Shown: positions 8,430 to 17,994 of the stretch, one piece after another
Position numbering within the stretch: position 1 is the stretch's first letter
Layout of the letters: every line of letters starts with the position of its first letter
The notes under the pieces: generated by a model
What the model saw: only the letters and a program-made list of their open reading frames with translations
Told to the model about the DNA's origin: nothing
Database searches by the model: none
From: UBA6398 sp963660485
GTDB taxonomy: Bacteria > Bacteroidota > Bacteroidia > Bacteroidales > Bacteroidaceae
NCBI GenBank assembly: GCA_963660485.1
Contig: CAVKYH010000023.1
Coordinates: 1-37,921, forward strand
Length of the DNA stretch: 37,921 nucleotides
Reading direction: 5' to 3'
Translations under genes and position numbers: made by a program

Positions 8430-9958
8430 TGAAACGAGCATTGAAAAATATCCTGGCTTTGGCATTGCCTTTACTGCTTGCCTCGTGTGGCGGCGGAAGT
8501 GTGCCCACGCAATTCTCCCAAACCGATGCCGAAGCGACAATATACCCCGACTACAAAAATGTAGTTGTTCCCGCAAATATTGCACCCATGAATTTTATTG
8601 TTCACGAGGGAGCGGAGAACTACGCCGTGCGTCTGACGGTCGGCGGAAAGCAACTTGATGCATTTGCCGGGGCTGACGGGAAAATCGATTTCCCGGAAAA
8701 TGAATGGAAAACCCTACTTGGGGCAGCCAAGAACGGCAGGATTTCTGTTGAAGTGTACGCCGAGAAAAAAGGAGGTTGGGTGAAATTTCGCGACTTTGCG
8801 CTTGAAGTTGCTCCCGAAGCCATTGACGATTATGTGAGCTACCGCCTAATCGAACCGGGATACGAGGTATATCGGCAGGTGGGGCTTTACCAACGAAATC
8901 TGACGAATTTCGACGTGCACACAATCTATGAAAACAACCGCAGCTTCAAGAGTAACGAAAATCATTGCGTAAATTGCCACAACTATCAGAACTATTCGGC
9001 AAAAAACATGCTGTTTCATATTCGCGGCGAGCATGGCGGTACGCTTTTCGTGCGTAATGGCAAGCCCGAGAAGATGAATATGAAATGCGACTCCATACTC
9101 TCGTCCGCCGTATATCCCACATGGCACCCCCGGAAGCCGTGGGTAGTTTTTTCTTCAAACAAGACCGGACAAACGTTCCACCTTCTTGACAAGCAGAAAA
9201 TAGAGGTGCTCGACACTTCATCGGATCTCGTGTTCTACGACGCCGAACATAAAAAGTTGCGCAACATTCTGAAAACGCGCACCGACTTAGAAACTTTTCC
9301 CTGCTGGGCTCCCGACGGAAAAACTCTCTATTATTGCGTGGCCCATGTGCCCGATTTGGAAAACGTTCCCGACTCAATGCTTACACGATATATGCCGGAG
9401 CATTACAAAGAACTGCACTACAATATAATGAAGTTGGACTTCGACGAAACTACTGGGGCTTTCGGCGCGCCGCAACTTGTTGTGGATTGTGCGGCAATGG
9501 GCAAAAGCGCGTCTGTGCCGCGTGTGAGCCCCGACGGAAGGTATCTTCTTTTTACGCTCGGCGATTACGGGCAATTTCATATCTGGCATCATTCGGCCGA
9601 TCTCTATGTAAAGGATTTGCAGACGGGAGAAGTGCGTGCGCTCAAGGCGGCGAATAGCAACGATGCCGAGAGTTATCACGCGTGGAGCTCAAATGGTCGC
9701 TGGATTGTCTTTACTTCGCGCCGCGACGACGGTTCTTATACGCGCCTTTACGTTTCGTATTTCGACAAGAACGGCAAGGAGCACAAGCCTTTCCTTATCC
9801 CGCAGCGCGACCCCGAGCAGAATATTCTTCTTTTGAAGAGCTACAACGTTCCCGAGATGACTCGCGATGCCGTAGGTGTGTCGGCGGAGGATTTCAAGAA
9901 GACAATATACGGCAGCGACGGCACGGCGGTGGGTTATGAACCGGCACCGAAAAAATAG
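8429..9958 (+). CDS. Lipoprotein with c-type heme motif and WD40-like (PD40/TolB-type) repeats
   Basis: Probable lipoprotein: signal peptide ending in LLLASC with Cys20 as the lipid site. Residues about 40-135 form an N-terminal domain of beta-sandwich character. A single CVNCH motif (Cys180, Cys183, His184) fits covalent c-type heme attachment. The remaining 300 residues contain PD40/TolB-type blades such as YPTWHPRKPWVVFSSN, PCWAPDGKTLYY, PRVSPDGRYLLFT and HAWSSNGRWIVFTSRR, consistent with a beta-propeller. Heme loading is an inference; a second Met or His ligand cannot be assigned. It is translationally coupled to the DUF6057 gene and followed 29 bp later by the M64 peptidase. Confidence 0.75.
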   Translation: MKRALKNILALALPLLLASCGGGSVPTQFSQTDAEATIYPDYKNVVVPANIAPMNFIVHEGAENYAVRLTVGGKQLDAFAGADGKIDFPENEWKTLLGAAKNGRISVEVYAEKKGGWVKFRDFALEVAPEAIDDYVSYRLIEPGYEVYRQVGLYQRNLTNFDVHTIYENNRSFKSNENHCVNCHNYQNYSAKNMLFHIRGEHGGTLFVRNGKPEKMNMKCDSILSSAVYPTWHPRKPWVVFSSNKTGQTFHLLDKQKIEVLDTSSDLVFYDAEHKKLRNILKTRTDLETFPCWAPDGKTLYYCVAHVPDLENVPDSMLTRYMPEHYKELHYNIMKLDFDETTGAFGAPQLVVDCAAMGKSASVPRVSPDGRYLLFTLGDYGQFHIWHHSADLYVKDLQTGEVRALKAANSNDAESYHAWSSNGRWIVFTSRRDDGSYTRLYVSYFDKNGKEHKPFLIPQRDPEQNILLLKSYNVPEMTRDAVGVSAEDFKKTIYGSDGTAVGYEPAPKK

Positions 9959-9987
9959 AAACATACAATATAATATATAGGCTATAT

Positions 9988-11283
9988 ATGAAATTTTTGA
10001 AAACTGTAGTGGCAATGCTTGCATTGCTTCCCGTTTCGCTTTGGGCGAATGACAACGTGAGATTCTCTGATTGGTTTGAAAACCGCACGCTTCGCGTTGA
10101 CTATACATTTGTTGGCGACAGCGCAAGACAGGAACTTTCGCTCGACGAACTACTTTCTCTTCCCACTTGGGCGGGACGCCGGCACAACCTCGACAGTTTG
10201 AGCGTTGAAGGAAATGGGCAAATCACGGTAAAGGACTCGCTTAGCGGAAAAACAATATACCGCACTTCGTTTTCTTCGCTCTTTCAGGAATGGCAGACTA
10301 CCGAGGAAGCTTCGCGTCTTAGGCGTTCGTTCGAAAACGTGTTTCTTCTCCCCATGCCCAAACGCACTGTGGAAATCACGCTCACGCTTTTCGACACCCA
10401 CCACAAGCCGCTTTCCACGCTCCGCCACATTGTAAATCCCAAGGATATACTGATTAGGCAAATAGGAAATACGCCGGCGGCGGAAAGCAAGTATATCTGG
10501 CGCGGCGGAGCTCCCGACACGTGCATCGATGTGGCTATTGTGGCCGAAGGATATACGGCTGGAGAAGCAACGAAATTCTACAATCGTGCCGAAGTGGCGG
10601 CACAGTCGTTGTTTGAGAACGAACCTTTTAAAAGTTGCAAGGCGCGTTTCAATATCATTGCCGTAGCTGCGCCGTCTCACGACAGCGGTGTGAGCATTCC
10701 GGGCAAGGGTGTTTGGAAACAGACTGCTCTTGATTCGCATTTCGACACGTTCTATTCCGACCGATATCTCACCACGCTCCACCTAAAACGCCTTCACGAT
10801 TTGCTGGCAGCCGTTCCATACGAACACATAATCATTCTTGCCAATACCGACAACTATGGCGGCGGCGGAATACTGAATTCCTATACGCTTACGGCGGCCG
10901 ACCATGAACTCTACAAGCCTGTGGTGGTGCACGAGTTCGGACATAGTTTTGGCGGACTTGCCGATGAGTATTTCTATGATGACCAATACACCACAATGTA
11001 TCCCTCCGACACAGAGCCATGGGAGCAAAACCTCACTACGCTCGTGGATTTCGACAAAAAATGGAAGGACCTCATGCCGAAGAAAACCAAGATTCCCACG
11101 CCTGCAACAAACAAGGGAAACGACAGGTTTACCAAAATAGGCGTTTACGAGGGAGGCGGATATCAGAGTAGGGGAGTTTACCGCGCTTTTCAGGAATGCA
11201 GAATGAAAATCAACGAAGCGCCGGAGTTCTGCGCCGTATGTCGTAGAGCCTTGCAACGAATGATAGATTTCTACACGCGGTAA
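9988..11283 (+). CDS. M64 family zinc metallopeptidase (IgA peptidase M64-like), secreted
   Basis: Secreted or periplasmic peptidase: signal peptide MKFLKTVVAMLALLPVSLWA with probable cleavage after Ala20. Residues about 25-155 form the M64 N-terminal domain. The catalytic domain opens with DVAIVAEGYT (about 181-190) and contains the zinc motif HEFGH at 315-319 (His315, Glu316, His319), followed by GLADEY, where an acidic residue probably supplies the third ligand. The family includes the Clostridium ramosum IgA protease, but most Bacteroidales members have unknown substrates, so IgA cleavage should not be assumed. Third gene of the operon; a module-built hairpin at 11316-11354 probably ends transcription. 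Confidence 0.85.
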   Translation: MKFLKTVVAMLALLPVSLWANDNVRFSDWFENRTLRVDYTFVGDSARQELSLDELLSLPTWAGRRHNLDSLSVEGNGQITVKDSLSGKTIYRTSFSSLFQEWQTTEEASRLRRSFENVFLLPMPKRTVEITLTLFDTHHKPLSTLRHIVNPKDILIRQIGNTPAAESKYIWRGGAPDTCIDVAIVAEGYTAGEATKFYNRAEVAAQSLFENEPFKSCKARFNIIAVAAPSHDSGVSIPGKGVWKQTALDSHFDTFYSDRYLTTLHLKRLHDLLAAVPYEHIIILANTDNYGGGGILNSYTLTAADHELYKPVVVHEFGHSFGGLADEYFYDDQYTTMYPSDTEPWEQNLTTLVDFDKKWKDLMPKKTKIPTPATNKGNDRFTKIGVYEGGGYQSRGVYRAFQECRMKINEAPEFCAVCRRALQRMIDFYTR

Positions 11284-11293
11284 CCGAAAAAAC

Positions 11294-11377
11294 TAGGTCA
11301 GACCTAATTTAAATTCCGGGCCATGTAATTTAAATTACATGGCCCGGAGTTTTTAACGATGTCGCATCTCGTAAAAA
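11294..11377. repeat. 21-bp module array, four modules (array 3)
   Basis: Four 21-bp modules between the convergent M64 and fructokinase genes, with boundaries at 11315, 11336 and 11357. The middle two form a perfect 16-bp inverted repeat (11316-11331 with 11332-11347), then AGTTTTT: a ready terminator for the plus-strand operon. First module carries GGTCAGACC; the last reads into CGCATCTCGTAAAAA. Confidence 0.85.
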
Positions 11378-11463
11378 CGGGAAAACACATAGTTCCTACG
11401 ATATTTGCAACTCTTTGAAATATACAGGTTTATGCGTTTTGAAAATAAGTTGGCTGCAAAACA

Positions 11464-11496
11464 AACTCCCCACAAACTTTAAGTTTGTGGGGAGTT
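11464..11496. terminator. Hairpin terminator after the fructokinase gene
   Basis: AACTCCCCACAAACTT and its exact reverse complement are separated by one base (16-bp arms). On the minus strand the hairpin is followed by TTTGTTTTG, serving the fructokinase operon that stops at 11524. The 11378-11463 stretch holds nothing else I recognise. Confidence 0.75.
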
Positions 11497-11523
11497 GTGA
11501 ATATAGAAGCTTTTGTAAGCAAA

Positions 11524-12411
11524 TCAAGGTTTGATTTCCGCAATAAATTTCTGCGGCAATTGCGGCATAGCTCCGTTTTGGGTGCATACATACGCGCTTA
11601 CGTCAACCGCAAGTCGGTGGGCTTTTTTCATGGGAACGCCCTCCAACAGCGCAGAACAGAATGTGCCCGTGAAAGAATCGCCCGCGCCCACCGTATCAGC
11701 CACCTCTACCTTGGGAGTGTCGAGGTAGGACATTTCGCCGTCGGCCTTGAACACATAGCTACCCGTTGCGCCACACGTAAGTACGAGCATGTCGAGACCG
11801 AAGTCGGCTATCATCGCACGGCAACCCTCTACAAGCGTTTCGTGGGCATAGCCAAACATTTTTGTAACGATTTCGAATTCCTCGTCGTTTATTTTCAAAA
11901 CGTTGCAAAGGCTTAGCGAGTGCTCTATCACCTCTTTCGTATAGAACTTTCCGCGAAGGTTGATGTCGAAAATGCGCAGGCATTTTTCGGGCACCAAACT
12001 TATGAACTTCAATATGCTTTGGCGTGAAACCTCGGAGCGCTGCGCGAGCGAACCCCAACAGACGGCGTCGCACCGGCGAGCCACGTTTTCCATCTCGGGA
12101 GTGAACGGAATGTTGTCCCAAGCCGCTCCCTCTTTTATTATATACGTGGGCACACCCTGGGCATCGAGTTCCACAGGCACGGTGCCCGTTGGAAACGGCA
12201 CGCGCGGGATTACAAATTCAAGTCCGTGGCTTTTGAGTGCGCTGAGAGTCTCTGTGCCGAGGTCGTCGGTGCCTACTGCGCTCACTGCAAGCGCTTCGTT
12301 TCCAAACAATCCCGTGAAGAATGCGAAGTTTGCGGGAGCACCGCCCAATTTCTTGCCCTCGGGAAGCATATCCCAAAGCACCTCGCCCAATCCTACTATT
12401 ACCTTTTTCAT
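11524..12411 (-). CDS. PfkB-family carbohydrate kinase, probable fructokinase
   Basis: Ribokinase-like sugar kinase, probably phosphorylating fructose in the cytoplasm. The N-terminal LGEVLWDMLPEGKKLGGAPANFA (signature 1 region, GGAPAN) and the C-terminal DTVGAGDSFTG motif (signature 2, with the catalytic Asp in GAGD) are intact; 295 residues is standard. Last gene of a minus-strand string: it starts 12 bp after the MFS permease stop, which itself abuts the GH32 gene. The context of a fructan-cleaving enzyme and sugar permease supports fructose over ribose or adenosine; the sequence alone would not. Confidence 0.88.
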   Translation of the reverse strand: MKKVIVGLGEVLWDMLPEGKKLGGAPANFAFFTGLFGNEALAVSAVGTDDLGTETLSALKSHGLEFVIPRVPFPTGTVPVELDAQGVPTYIIKEGAAWDNIPFTPEMENVARRCDAVCWGSLAQRSEVSRQSILKFISLVPEKCLRIFDINLRGKFYTKEVIEHSLSLCNVLKINDEEFEIVTKMFGYAHETLVEGCRAMIADFGLDMLVLTCGATGSYVFKADGEMSYLDTPKVEVADTVGAGDSFTGTFCSALLEGVPMKKAHRLAVDVSAYVCTQNGAMPQLPQKFIAEIKP

Positions 12412-12423
12412 TTTGTGCGGCTT

Positions 12424-13575
12424 TCAGTTGTTGATACGTTTGATATAGCTAAGCAGATAAACGGCTCCGGCTGCCATAACCCCAACAGCGGCGGTCTGGC
12501 CGGCGGCATCAGATGCAAAACCCATAAGAAGCGGGAAAACTGTACCGCCGAAAAGTCCCATAATCATAAGTCCGCTCACCTCGTTCTTCTTTTCAGGAAC
12601 AGCGTCGAGCGCGCGAGCAAAAATCATAGAGAACAAATTGGAGTCGCCATACCCTATTAACGCAATCGAAGCGTAGATAATTGTGCGCCCGTCGCCTATA
12701 ATCAGTCCTGCAACGCCTATGGCAAGCAATACGCTGCTTATCACGAAAAATGTGCGCGTTTTCATCACCCGCAAAAGGAATGAACCCGAAAGACAACCGA
12801 ATGTGCGGAAAATGAAATACAGACTCGTGGAAAACGCCGCCTCATTTAGGGTCCAACCCAAACGCTCCATGAGAATCTTAGGTGCGGTGGTGTTGGTTCC
12901 GACATCAATTCCCACGTGGCACATGATGCCTATAAATGAAAGCAGAATGATTGGATTTTTCAAAAGAGCAATGCTCTGCGCAAAAGAAGTGCTTCCGCTC
13001 ACGCGCTCTTCCTTTATAGGAGCAACGGCAAGCATCAACGCCGCAAACACACCCACTATGAAATAAATCAGGAACAATACGCGCCACCCGAGATTGAATG
13101 TAGGAATCGCCGAAACAGCTCCCCAAAGCGAAAGATAGGGCGCAAGAAACGACGCAATGGCTTTGACGAATTGCCCGAAGGTAAGTGTTGACGCTAAGTT
13201 GCCTCCGTTTATCACCTGCGTAACGAGTGGGTTGAGCGATGTCTGCATCAGGGCGTTTCCGATGCCCAGCAGTGAAAACGACAACAGCATCACGGCAAAC
13301 GATTCGCCGAAAAGGGGCATCACAAGCGAGACAACGGTTACACCAAGAGAGAGAAGAACAGTGCGCTTACGCCCTATGCGGTTCATGAGAACGCTTGTAG
13401 GTATGCTGAAAATCAAGAACCAGAAAAATACAAGCGACGGAAATATGTTGGCAACGCTGTCGGAAAGTCCGAGATCCTCTTTCACGTAGTTTGAAGCTAT
13501 TCCCACGAGGTCTACAAAGCCCATGGCGAAAAAGCAGAGCATTACCGGAAGTAGAAGAATGCGGCTGGATTTCAT
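12424..13575 (-). CDS. MFS sugar permease (FucP/GluP-like), probable fructose importer
   Basis: Inner-membrane major facilitator with about 12 helices in 383 residues. The loop 2-3 motif appears as MNRIGRKRT, and the opening helix MLCFFAMGFVDLVGIASNY is typical of the FHS (fucose/glucose/galactose permease) branch. It starts one base after the GH32 stop and is followed by the kinase, so the three are one transcription unit. Fructose as substrate is inferred from these neighbours. The equivalent gene in characterised Bacteroides fructan loci is also an inner-membrane monosaccharide importer beside a fructokinase. Confidence 0.85.
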   Translation of the reverse strand: MKSSRILLLPVMLCFFAMGFVDLVGIASNYVKEDLGLSDSVANIFPSLVFFWFLIFSIPTSVLMNRIGRKRTVLLSLGVTVVSLVMPLFGESFAVMLLSFSLLGIGNALMQTSLNPLVTQVINGGNLASTLTFGQFVKAIASFLAPYLSLWGAVSAIPTFNLGWRVLFLIYFIVGVFAALMLAVAPIKEERVSGSTSFAQSIALLKNPIILLSFIGIMCHVGIDVGTNTTAPKILMERLGWTLNEAAFSTSLYFIFRTFGCLSGSFLLRVMKTRTFFVISSVLLAIGVAGLIIGDGRTIIYASIALIGYGDSNLFSMIFARALDAVPEKKNEVSGLMIMGLFGGTVFPLLMGFASDAAGQTAAVGVMAAGAVYLLSYIKRINN

Positions 13576-13576
13576 G

Positions 13577-15475
13577 TCAAAGCGCTATTTTGTGAAGTTT
13601 TACGTTGGAAAATTTAGAAGCTCCGCCCTCGGTGTAAAATTTCAGGTTGTTGTACGGCTGAGTTGGGAACACAAGATTTGTCATGGCTATTCTGCCGCCG
13701 TCAATAAACATTTCAATTGAACATTTGTCCACGAAAATGTCAACGTGATAGGTTTTGTTTTTGCTTTTTCCCTCGCAGAGATTAAGCGGTGCCCATGTGC
13801 CGAGCGCGAAGTCGTTTTGGTAGTTCACAGAATTGGCTTTGCGTGCCGGAATCTTGATTTCGCGATGCTCGTGAACGTCGGCGTTTTTCTCTATTTCGTG
13901 GATAGAAGAATTGTATCCGAAATCGGTGATGCCGCTTTGGGTGCGGTCCATAATTACTCTGCCTGTTTTCAAATCAAAGTAGATAATGGTTTTCTCGCCT
14001 TTGTCGTTGCTCAGTTCAAGTCCGGCAATACCTTTTTGGGGACAGATGTCGGCTTCGAGTTCATAGGCGCTGTTGTATTCGCCGGCGATGTTGTTGTATT
14101 CTTTTGCGCCGTTTACAATTTCGTCAGGGATATTTTTTGTATCCTTGCGCAGTTGTTTCACTTCGGGAGCCACGTCGGCCGATACGTAATAGTGTTTGTT
14201 TTTTGTATATAGCTTGAGTTCGCGCGGAAGTCCGTTGGCGCCGCGATATTGTTTGATGGGGGTGATATTTGCGTATTGCCAGTTGCTCATCCAGGGCAGG
14301 GCGATTACGCGGTTGCCGGTGTTGCTGAAACAAACTGTTGCGTAGTGGTCTTTGCCATAGTCGAGCCATTTTGCAGTGTGGGGATCGTCGAGCACCTTGA
14401 AGTTCTTGCCGTCGAAATCTCCCACGAAATATTCCGTTGCGCTGCCGCCGAACAAACAGCCGGGGTTTACGTTCATAATCATCACGTATTTCTTGTTGTT
14501 TTCATCGCCGTCAACGGGCATCTGAACGAAGTCTGGGCATTCGTACTGGCTTGGCTGTGCGCCGTAGCCTTGTCCGAATCCGCTTACAAACTCCCATTTT
14601 TTAAGGTTGTCTGATTTGTAGAAACGCATTTCCTTGTCTGCCGAAACTATCATGTACCAACAGTTGGCCGGGGCGTACAAAAAAACTTTTGGGTCGCGGA
14701 AATCTTTCAGACCGTCAAAGGGACGCAACACTGGATTGCCTTCGTATTTTGTAAAAGTCCTTCCGTTGTCGGTGCTGTAGGCCATGCATTGAATTTGTCC
14801 GTTCTTGTCGCTTGCCGAGGTGTAGAGGGCGATTATTGCATTTGCGCCATAGCCTGCGGTGTTGTTCTTGTCAACCACCGAAGAGCCCGAGAAGATGTGT
14901 CCGAGTGTGTCGCGGGCGATTGCGGGCTTGAGTTCTTCCCAATGCACAAGGTCTTTGCTCACGGCGTGTCCCCAATGCATGTTTCCCCATTTGCTGCCGT
15001 AGGGATTGTATTGGAAATAGAGGTGATATTCTCCGTCTTTATACACCATTCCATTGGCATCGTTCATCCAGCCATACGACGGAGTGTGGTGGAAAAGAGG
15101 ACGATAGTAATCTGTGTTCACTGCATTCCAATTGTCGGTCAGAGCCATTTGCCCGTCTTTCAGAGCGAGTGCTTCGGCTTTGAGTCCAAGGATTTTCACC
15201 ACGGCTTTGTCTTTGTTGCCAAGGGCAAAGGGTACGTAATAATCTGTCTTTTTGTTTGCCAGACGTATGTCCATCCACGTATCATCTGCGTGGCGGGTGT
15301 CGAGCACAACCTTTGCCTCGTCGGCGTTTTCCTCTATTGGCAGTAGCAGGTATTTCGTTGGTTGGTCGATGTTTATTATCGTGGTGTCGCCACTGTGGGA
15401 GATTTGCATTGTCTGCGCCATGCCTGCGGCCGAAGCCGATGCCAAGGCTATGGCAAGGATTTTATTGAGTTTCAT
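13577..15475 (-). CDS. GH32 glycoside hydrolase with N-terminal DUF4980 domain (levanase/inulinase/sucrase type)
   Basis: Periplasmic or surface beta-fructosidase. Signal peptide residues 1-20 (ASASAAGMA cut). Residues about 22-120 match the DUF4980 domain placed before Bacteroidota GH32 enzymes. The five-blade catalytic propeller shows WMNDANG with nucleophile Asp139, FRDPK with transition-state Asp261, and YECPD with acid/base Glu312. A C-terminal beta-sandwich follows from about residue 480. All three catalytic residues are present. Absence of a lipobox suggests a periplasmic enzyme acting on short fructans or sucrose after import. Located downstream of the receptor, upstream of the permease and kinase. 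Confidence 0.93.
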   Translation of the reverse strand: MKLNKILAIALASASAAGMAQTMQISHSGDTTIINIDQPTKYLLLPIEENADEAKVVLDTRHADDTWMDIRLANKKTDYYVPFALGNKDKAVVKILGLKAEALALKDGQMALTDNWNAVNTDYYRPLFHHTPSYGWMNDANGMVYKDGEYHLYFQYNPYGSKWGNMHWGHAVSKDLVHWEELKPAIARDTLGHIFSGSSVVDKNNTAGYGANAIIALYTSASDKNGQIQCMAYSTDNGRTFTKYEGNPVLRPFDGLKDFRDPKVFLYAPANCWYMIVSADKEMRFYKSDNLKKWEFVSGFGQGYGAQPSQYECPDFVQMPVDGDENNKKYVMIMNVNPGCLFGGSATEYFVGDFDGKNFKVLDDPHTAKWLDYGKDHYATVCFSNTGNRVIALPWMSNWQYANITPIKQYRGANGLPRELKLYTKNKHYYVSADVAPEVKQLRKDTKNIPDEIVNGAKEYNNIAGEYNSAYELEADICPQKGIAGLELSNDKGEKTIIYFDLKTGRVIMDRTQSGITDFGYNSSIHEIEKNADVHEHREIKIPARKANSVNYQNDFALGTWAPLNLCEGKSKNKTYHVDIFVDKCSIEMFIDGGRIAMTNLVFPTQPYNNLKFYTEGGASKFSNVKLHKIAL

Positions 15476-15493
15476 GTTATTTGTTTTTAGAAG

Positions 15494-15619
15494 TTATTTG
15501 TATTTCGTTTTTTGCCTGAACCGTATGATTTTTACGAGATGCGATTTCGTGAAAACTCCAAGGCATCTAATTTTTACGAGGTGGCCCGGAATTTAAATTA
15601 GATGGCCCGGAATTTTTCG
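15494..15619. repeat. 21-bp module array, six modules (array 4)
   Basis: Six modules fill the spacer between the receptor stop and the GH32 start, beginning 18 bp from the GH32 ATG. Boundaries are at 15515, 15536, 15557, 15578 and 15599. Cores include CCAAGGCATC (complement of the GATGCCTTGG core in array 8) and two GGCCCGG modules in tandem, same orientation. I see no separate TAnnTTTG promoter for GH32 here, so GH32 is probably read from the receptor promoter through this array. Confidence 0.85.
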
Positions 15620-15675
15620 CTTTGCAAATCTTTAAAAACTAACTACTTATGAAAGCTGTTTTTCGTGCCTCGTTT

Positions 15676-17976
15676 TCAGAATTTGAGCGATGCTGAAAAC
15701 TCCACTGTGAAGGGGCGCAGATACGAGCCGGTCATCAGTTGGTTCTTGATGCCTTTAGCTTCGTCTTTGGTGATGAGTTCCGCGCCCGAGATGCTGCCTT
15801 TTGCACCCGTTTGGTTGAGGAAATTCACCACAGAGCAGCCGAGCGACAGTTTTTTGTTGGCCTGCCATGTAACTCCGCCGAATGTTTCCCAATGGCCGTT
15901 GAAGTAGTATGCCTCGTTTATGTTAGCGTAAGTTTTGCTGAAGTAGCGGAACGAAGCCCAAACCTTCAAGTCTTTCGTAATCATGTAGCTCGGGTCGATT
16001 TCAACAAGCACCTGCGGAATTTCGGCAACGATGTTTCCGGTGGCATTGATTTTCCCCACGTATCCGTCGTTGAACGTTATGCTTGTTTCGTATTTCTTGT
16101 ATGTAGGCTTCTGATAAGTGAAGAGGAAATGCATGTTGAAACCCTTGAAAAGGTTTGCCACCACGTCGGTAGTCCAGCCAATGGTTTTGATGTCGTAGGT
16201 GAGCGGCGCAGCTTTTATCTCATTTCCGTGCTGAAGGTTCAGAGTGGAATTGTTGTTGGTCTTCGAGATATACGATATGAGAGATGTGAGGCTCAACCAT
16301 GAGTTGTTGTAGTAAATACCTGCGCGGCCGAGCGGCACGGAAATCTTTCCGACGTTAGGAAGAGTGGCCGGCGCAAAAGCTTCAAACTTCGGGTGCTGCA
16401 CGATATAGGTGAAATCGCCCGTAATGCCGAATTTGTCGGTCATCTTATAGGTTGCCGCAAGGCTGAGGTCGTAGTTGCACCAGTTGTAGTCGAGTTTCGT
16501 GGGCGCGATAACCGTTCCGTCGGCTGCGGTAGCCCCTATGTAGTAATCTGCAAAGCGGTTGACGTATTCTCCGGCGGCATTCTTTACCGCAGCATTCTCT
16601 CCCGAAAGTTTTTGCCACTCTATGCGGCCGCCGTAATAAAGGTTGAGTTTCGGGGTAACGTCCCAATCGTGGGTAACATAGAGCGCAAGTTTGTTTTCTG
16701 TGCCTTTGTAATATTCCGAAGCGTTTTTGTTGAAATCGTAATAGTAGTCGCTTCGTTTTGCATTGTCCCAAAGTTTCACGGCATAGCTTCCGTCTGACGG
16801 CACACTCTGATCATACATCGTGGTGTTTGATGCGTAATCAATATGGTAGCTCCATTCGTTTACGCCAATGCGCAGCAGTGAATTCTTGAACGCTTTCTTC
16901 AACTCGGAAGTCAGCATGAATTGGTCTATTGTGCCGGCATTCAAACACGACATGCGTTGCTGCACGTATTGCCCCGTATAGTTTTTGGTCTGCCCGTCGA
17001 TGTCGCGGAAAACAAACTGGTGGGTTTCGGTTTCGTTGTTGAGATCGTAGAGTTTCATAGGCGTCTGGTAAACGCAGGCTCCGCGCGCGCGGTCGTATTT
17101 CCCTATCACGTCCCACTCAAGTCCGTTGTCCCATTTGTATTTGTTCATCAAAGTTATTTCGTTTTGCCTGTTTTCCACTGCGTCGTACAAGCTTTTTTGT
17201 TTTAGCTCGCCTGTGCGCATGTCGCGGTAGGTAACGTTTCCGTCGGTAGGCAGATATGATGTTGTTCCGAGCTTGAATTTTCCGAATTCCTTCACACTTC
17301 CGTCGCCTACATATATAAATGGTGCGCTCTGTGTGGCATATATATAGCTCGGGTGGCTGTTTGAGTAGTTGTAAATGGCTGTTGCTTCGCCGCGCCCTTC
17401 GTTGTATTTGTGGGTAATTGCGGCTTTGTAGATTTGTGTGCGGTCTTGATAGTTCGAAGATTTGATTTTGAATGTTCCGGGGTCGAAGTCCTGGTACATG
17501 CTGCCGCTGTAAAACCAGTTTTCGGCAAACGAACCGTTGGCGTTAAGCGACACTTCCTGCATTCCGAAGTGGTTCGTCTTATAGTTGAGCGTTCCCTGAA
17601 ATCCTTTCTCGCCAAGCTGCGTAAAAGAGTTCACTGCGTAGCCGATGTTGCCCGTTGTGATTGCAGTTTCGGAGATTTTCAGGAGTCCCACATGGCTCAG
17701 ACTTGCATCTGAACGCCACATGCTGTTAACTGTATGGGGATTGGTTGCAAAGGTAACGGGTATCCCGTTTTCCAATACGTTGACATCGGCCGACGGGAGA
17801 CCTATCTGTATCTCACGAGGACCGTTTGCGCTCGAAGCATTGAGCATCACATTGCGATTGCCTTCTTCTTTGGAATCGCTTTTCTTTGTCTCCTGCGCAA
17901 ATGTGTTGGTACTTGCGAGAACGAGACACGCCAGAAGGGCGATTTTCAGGAATGTTTTATTTTCCATGATATTCAT
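15676..17976 (-). CDS. Stand-alone TonB-dependent receptor (outer-membrane sugar importer)
   Basis: Outer-membrane beta-barrel, 766 residues from the ATG at 17976 (a second ATG at 17967 is equally possible). Signal peptide centred on FLKIALLACLVLASTNTFA. A short plug (PREIQIGLPSADVNVLENG to AVNSFTQLG, about residues 45-120) leads to a long barrel of alternating aromatic strands ending in FSASLKF with the C-terminal Phe typical of barrel insertion. It lacks the N-terminal carboxypeptidase-like domain of SusC proteins, and no SusD partner is present. Placed between the sugar-sensing regulator and GH32, it probably imports fructo-oligosaccharides or sucrose. A TTG 39 bp further upstream is rejected because it overlaps the promoter. 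Confidence 0.82.
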   Translation of the reverse strand: MNIMENKTFLKIALLACLVLASTNTFAQETKKSDSKEEGNRNVMLNASSANGPREIQIGLPSADVNVLENGIPVTFATNPHTVNSMWRSDASLSHVGLLKISETAITTGNIGYAVNSFTQLGEKGFQGTLNYKTNHFGMQEVSLNANGSFAENWFYSGSMYQDFDPGTFKIKSSNYQDRTQIYKAAITHKYNEGRGEATAIYNYSNSHPSYIYATQSAPFIYVGDGSVKEFGKFKLGTTSYLPTDGNVTYRDMRTGELKQKSLYDAVENRQNEITLMNKYKWDNGLEWDVIGKYDRARGACVYQTPMKLYDLNNETETHQFVFRDIDGQTKNYTGQYVQQRMSCLNAGTIDQFMLTSELKKAFKNSLLRIGVNEWSYHIDYASNTTMYDQSVPSDGSYAVKLWDNAKRSDYYYDFNKNASEYYKGTENKLALYVTHDWDVTPKLNLYYGGRIEWQKLSGENAAVKNAAGEYVNRFADYYIGATAADGTVIAPTKLDYNWCNYDLSLAATYKMTDKFGITGDFTYIVQHPKFEAFAPATLPNVGKISVPLGRAGIYYNNSWLSLTSLISYISKTNNNSTLNLQHGNEIKAAPLTYDIKTIGWTTDVVANLFKGFNMHFLFTYQKPTYKKYETSITFNDGYVGKINATGNIVAEIPQVLVEIDPSYMITKDLKVWASFRYFSKTYANINEAYYFNGHWETFGGVTWQANKKLSLGCSVVNFLNQTGAKGSISGAELITKDEAKGIKNQLMTGSYLRPFTVEFSASLKF

Positions 17977-17994
17977 ATTGTTTTGTTGATGTTG

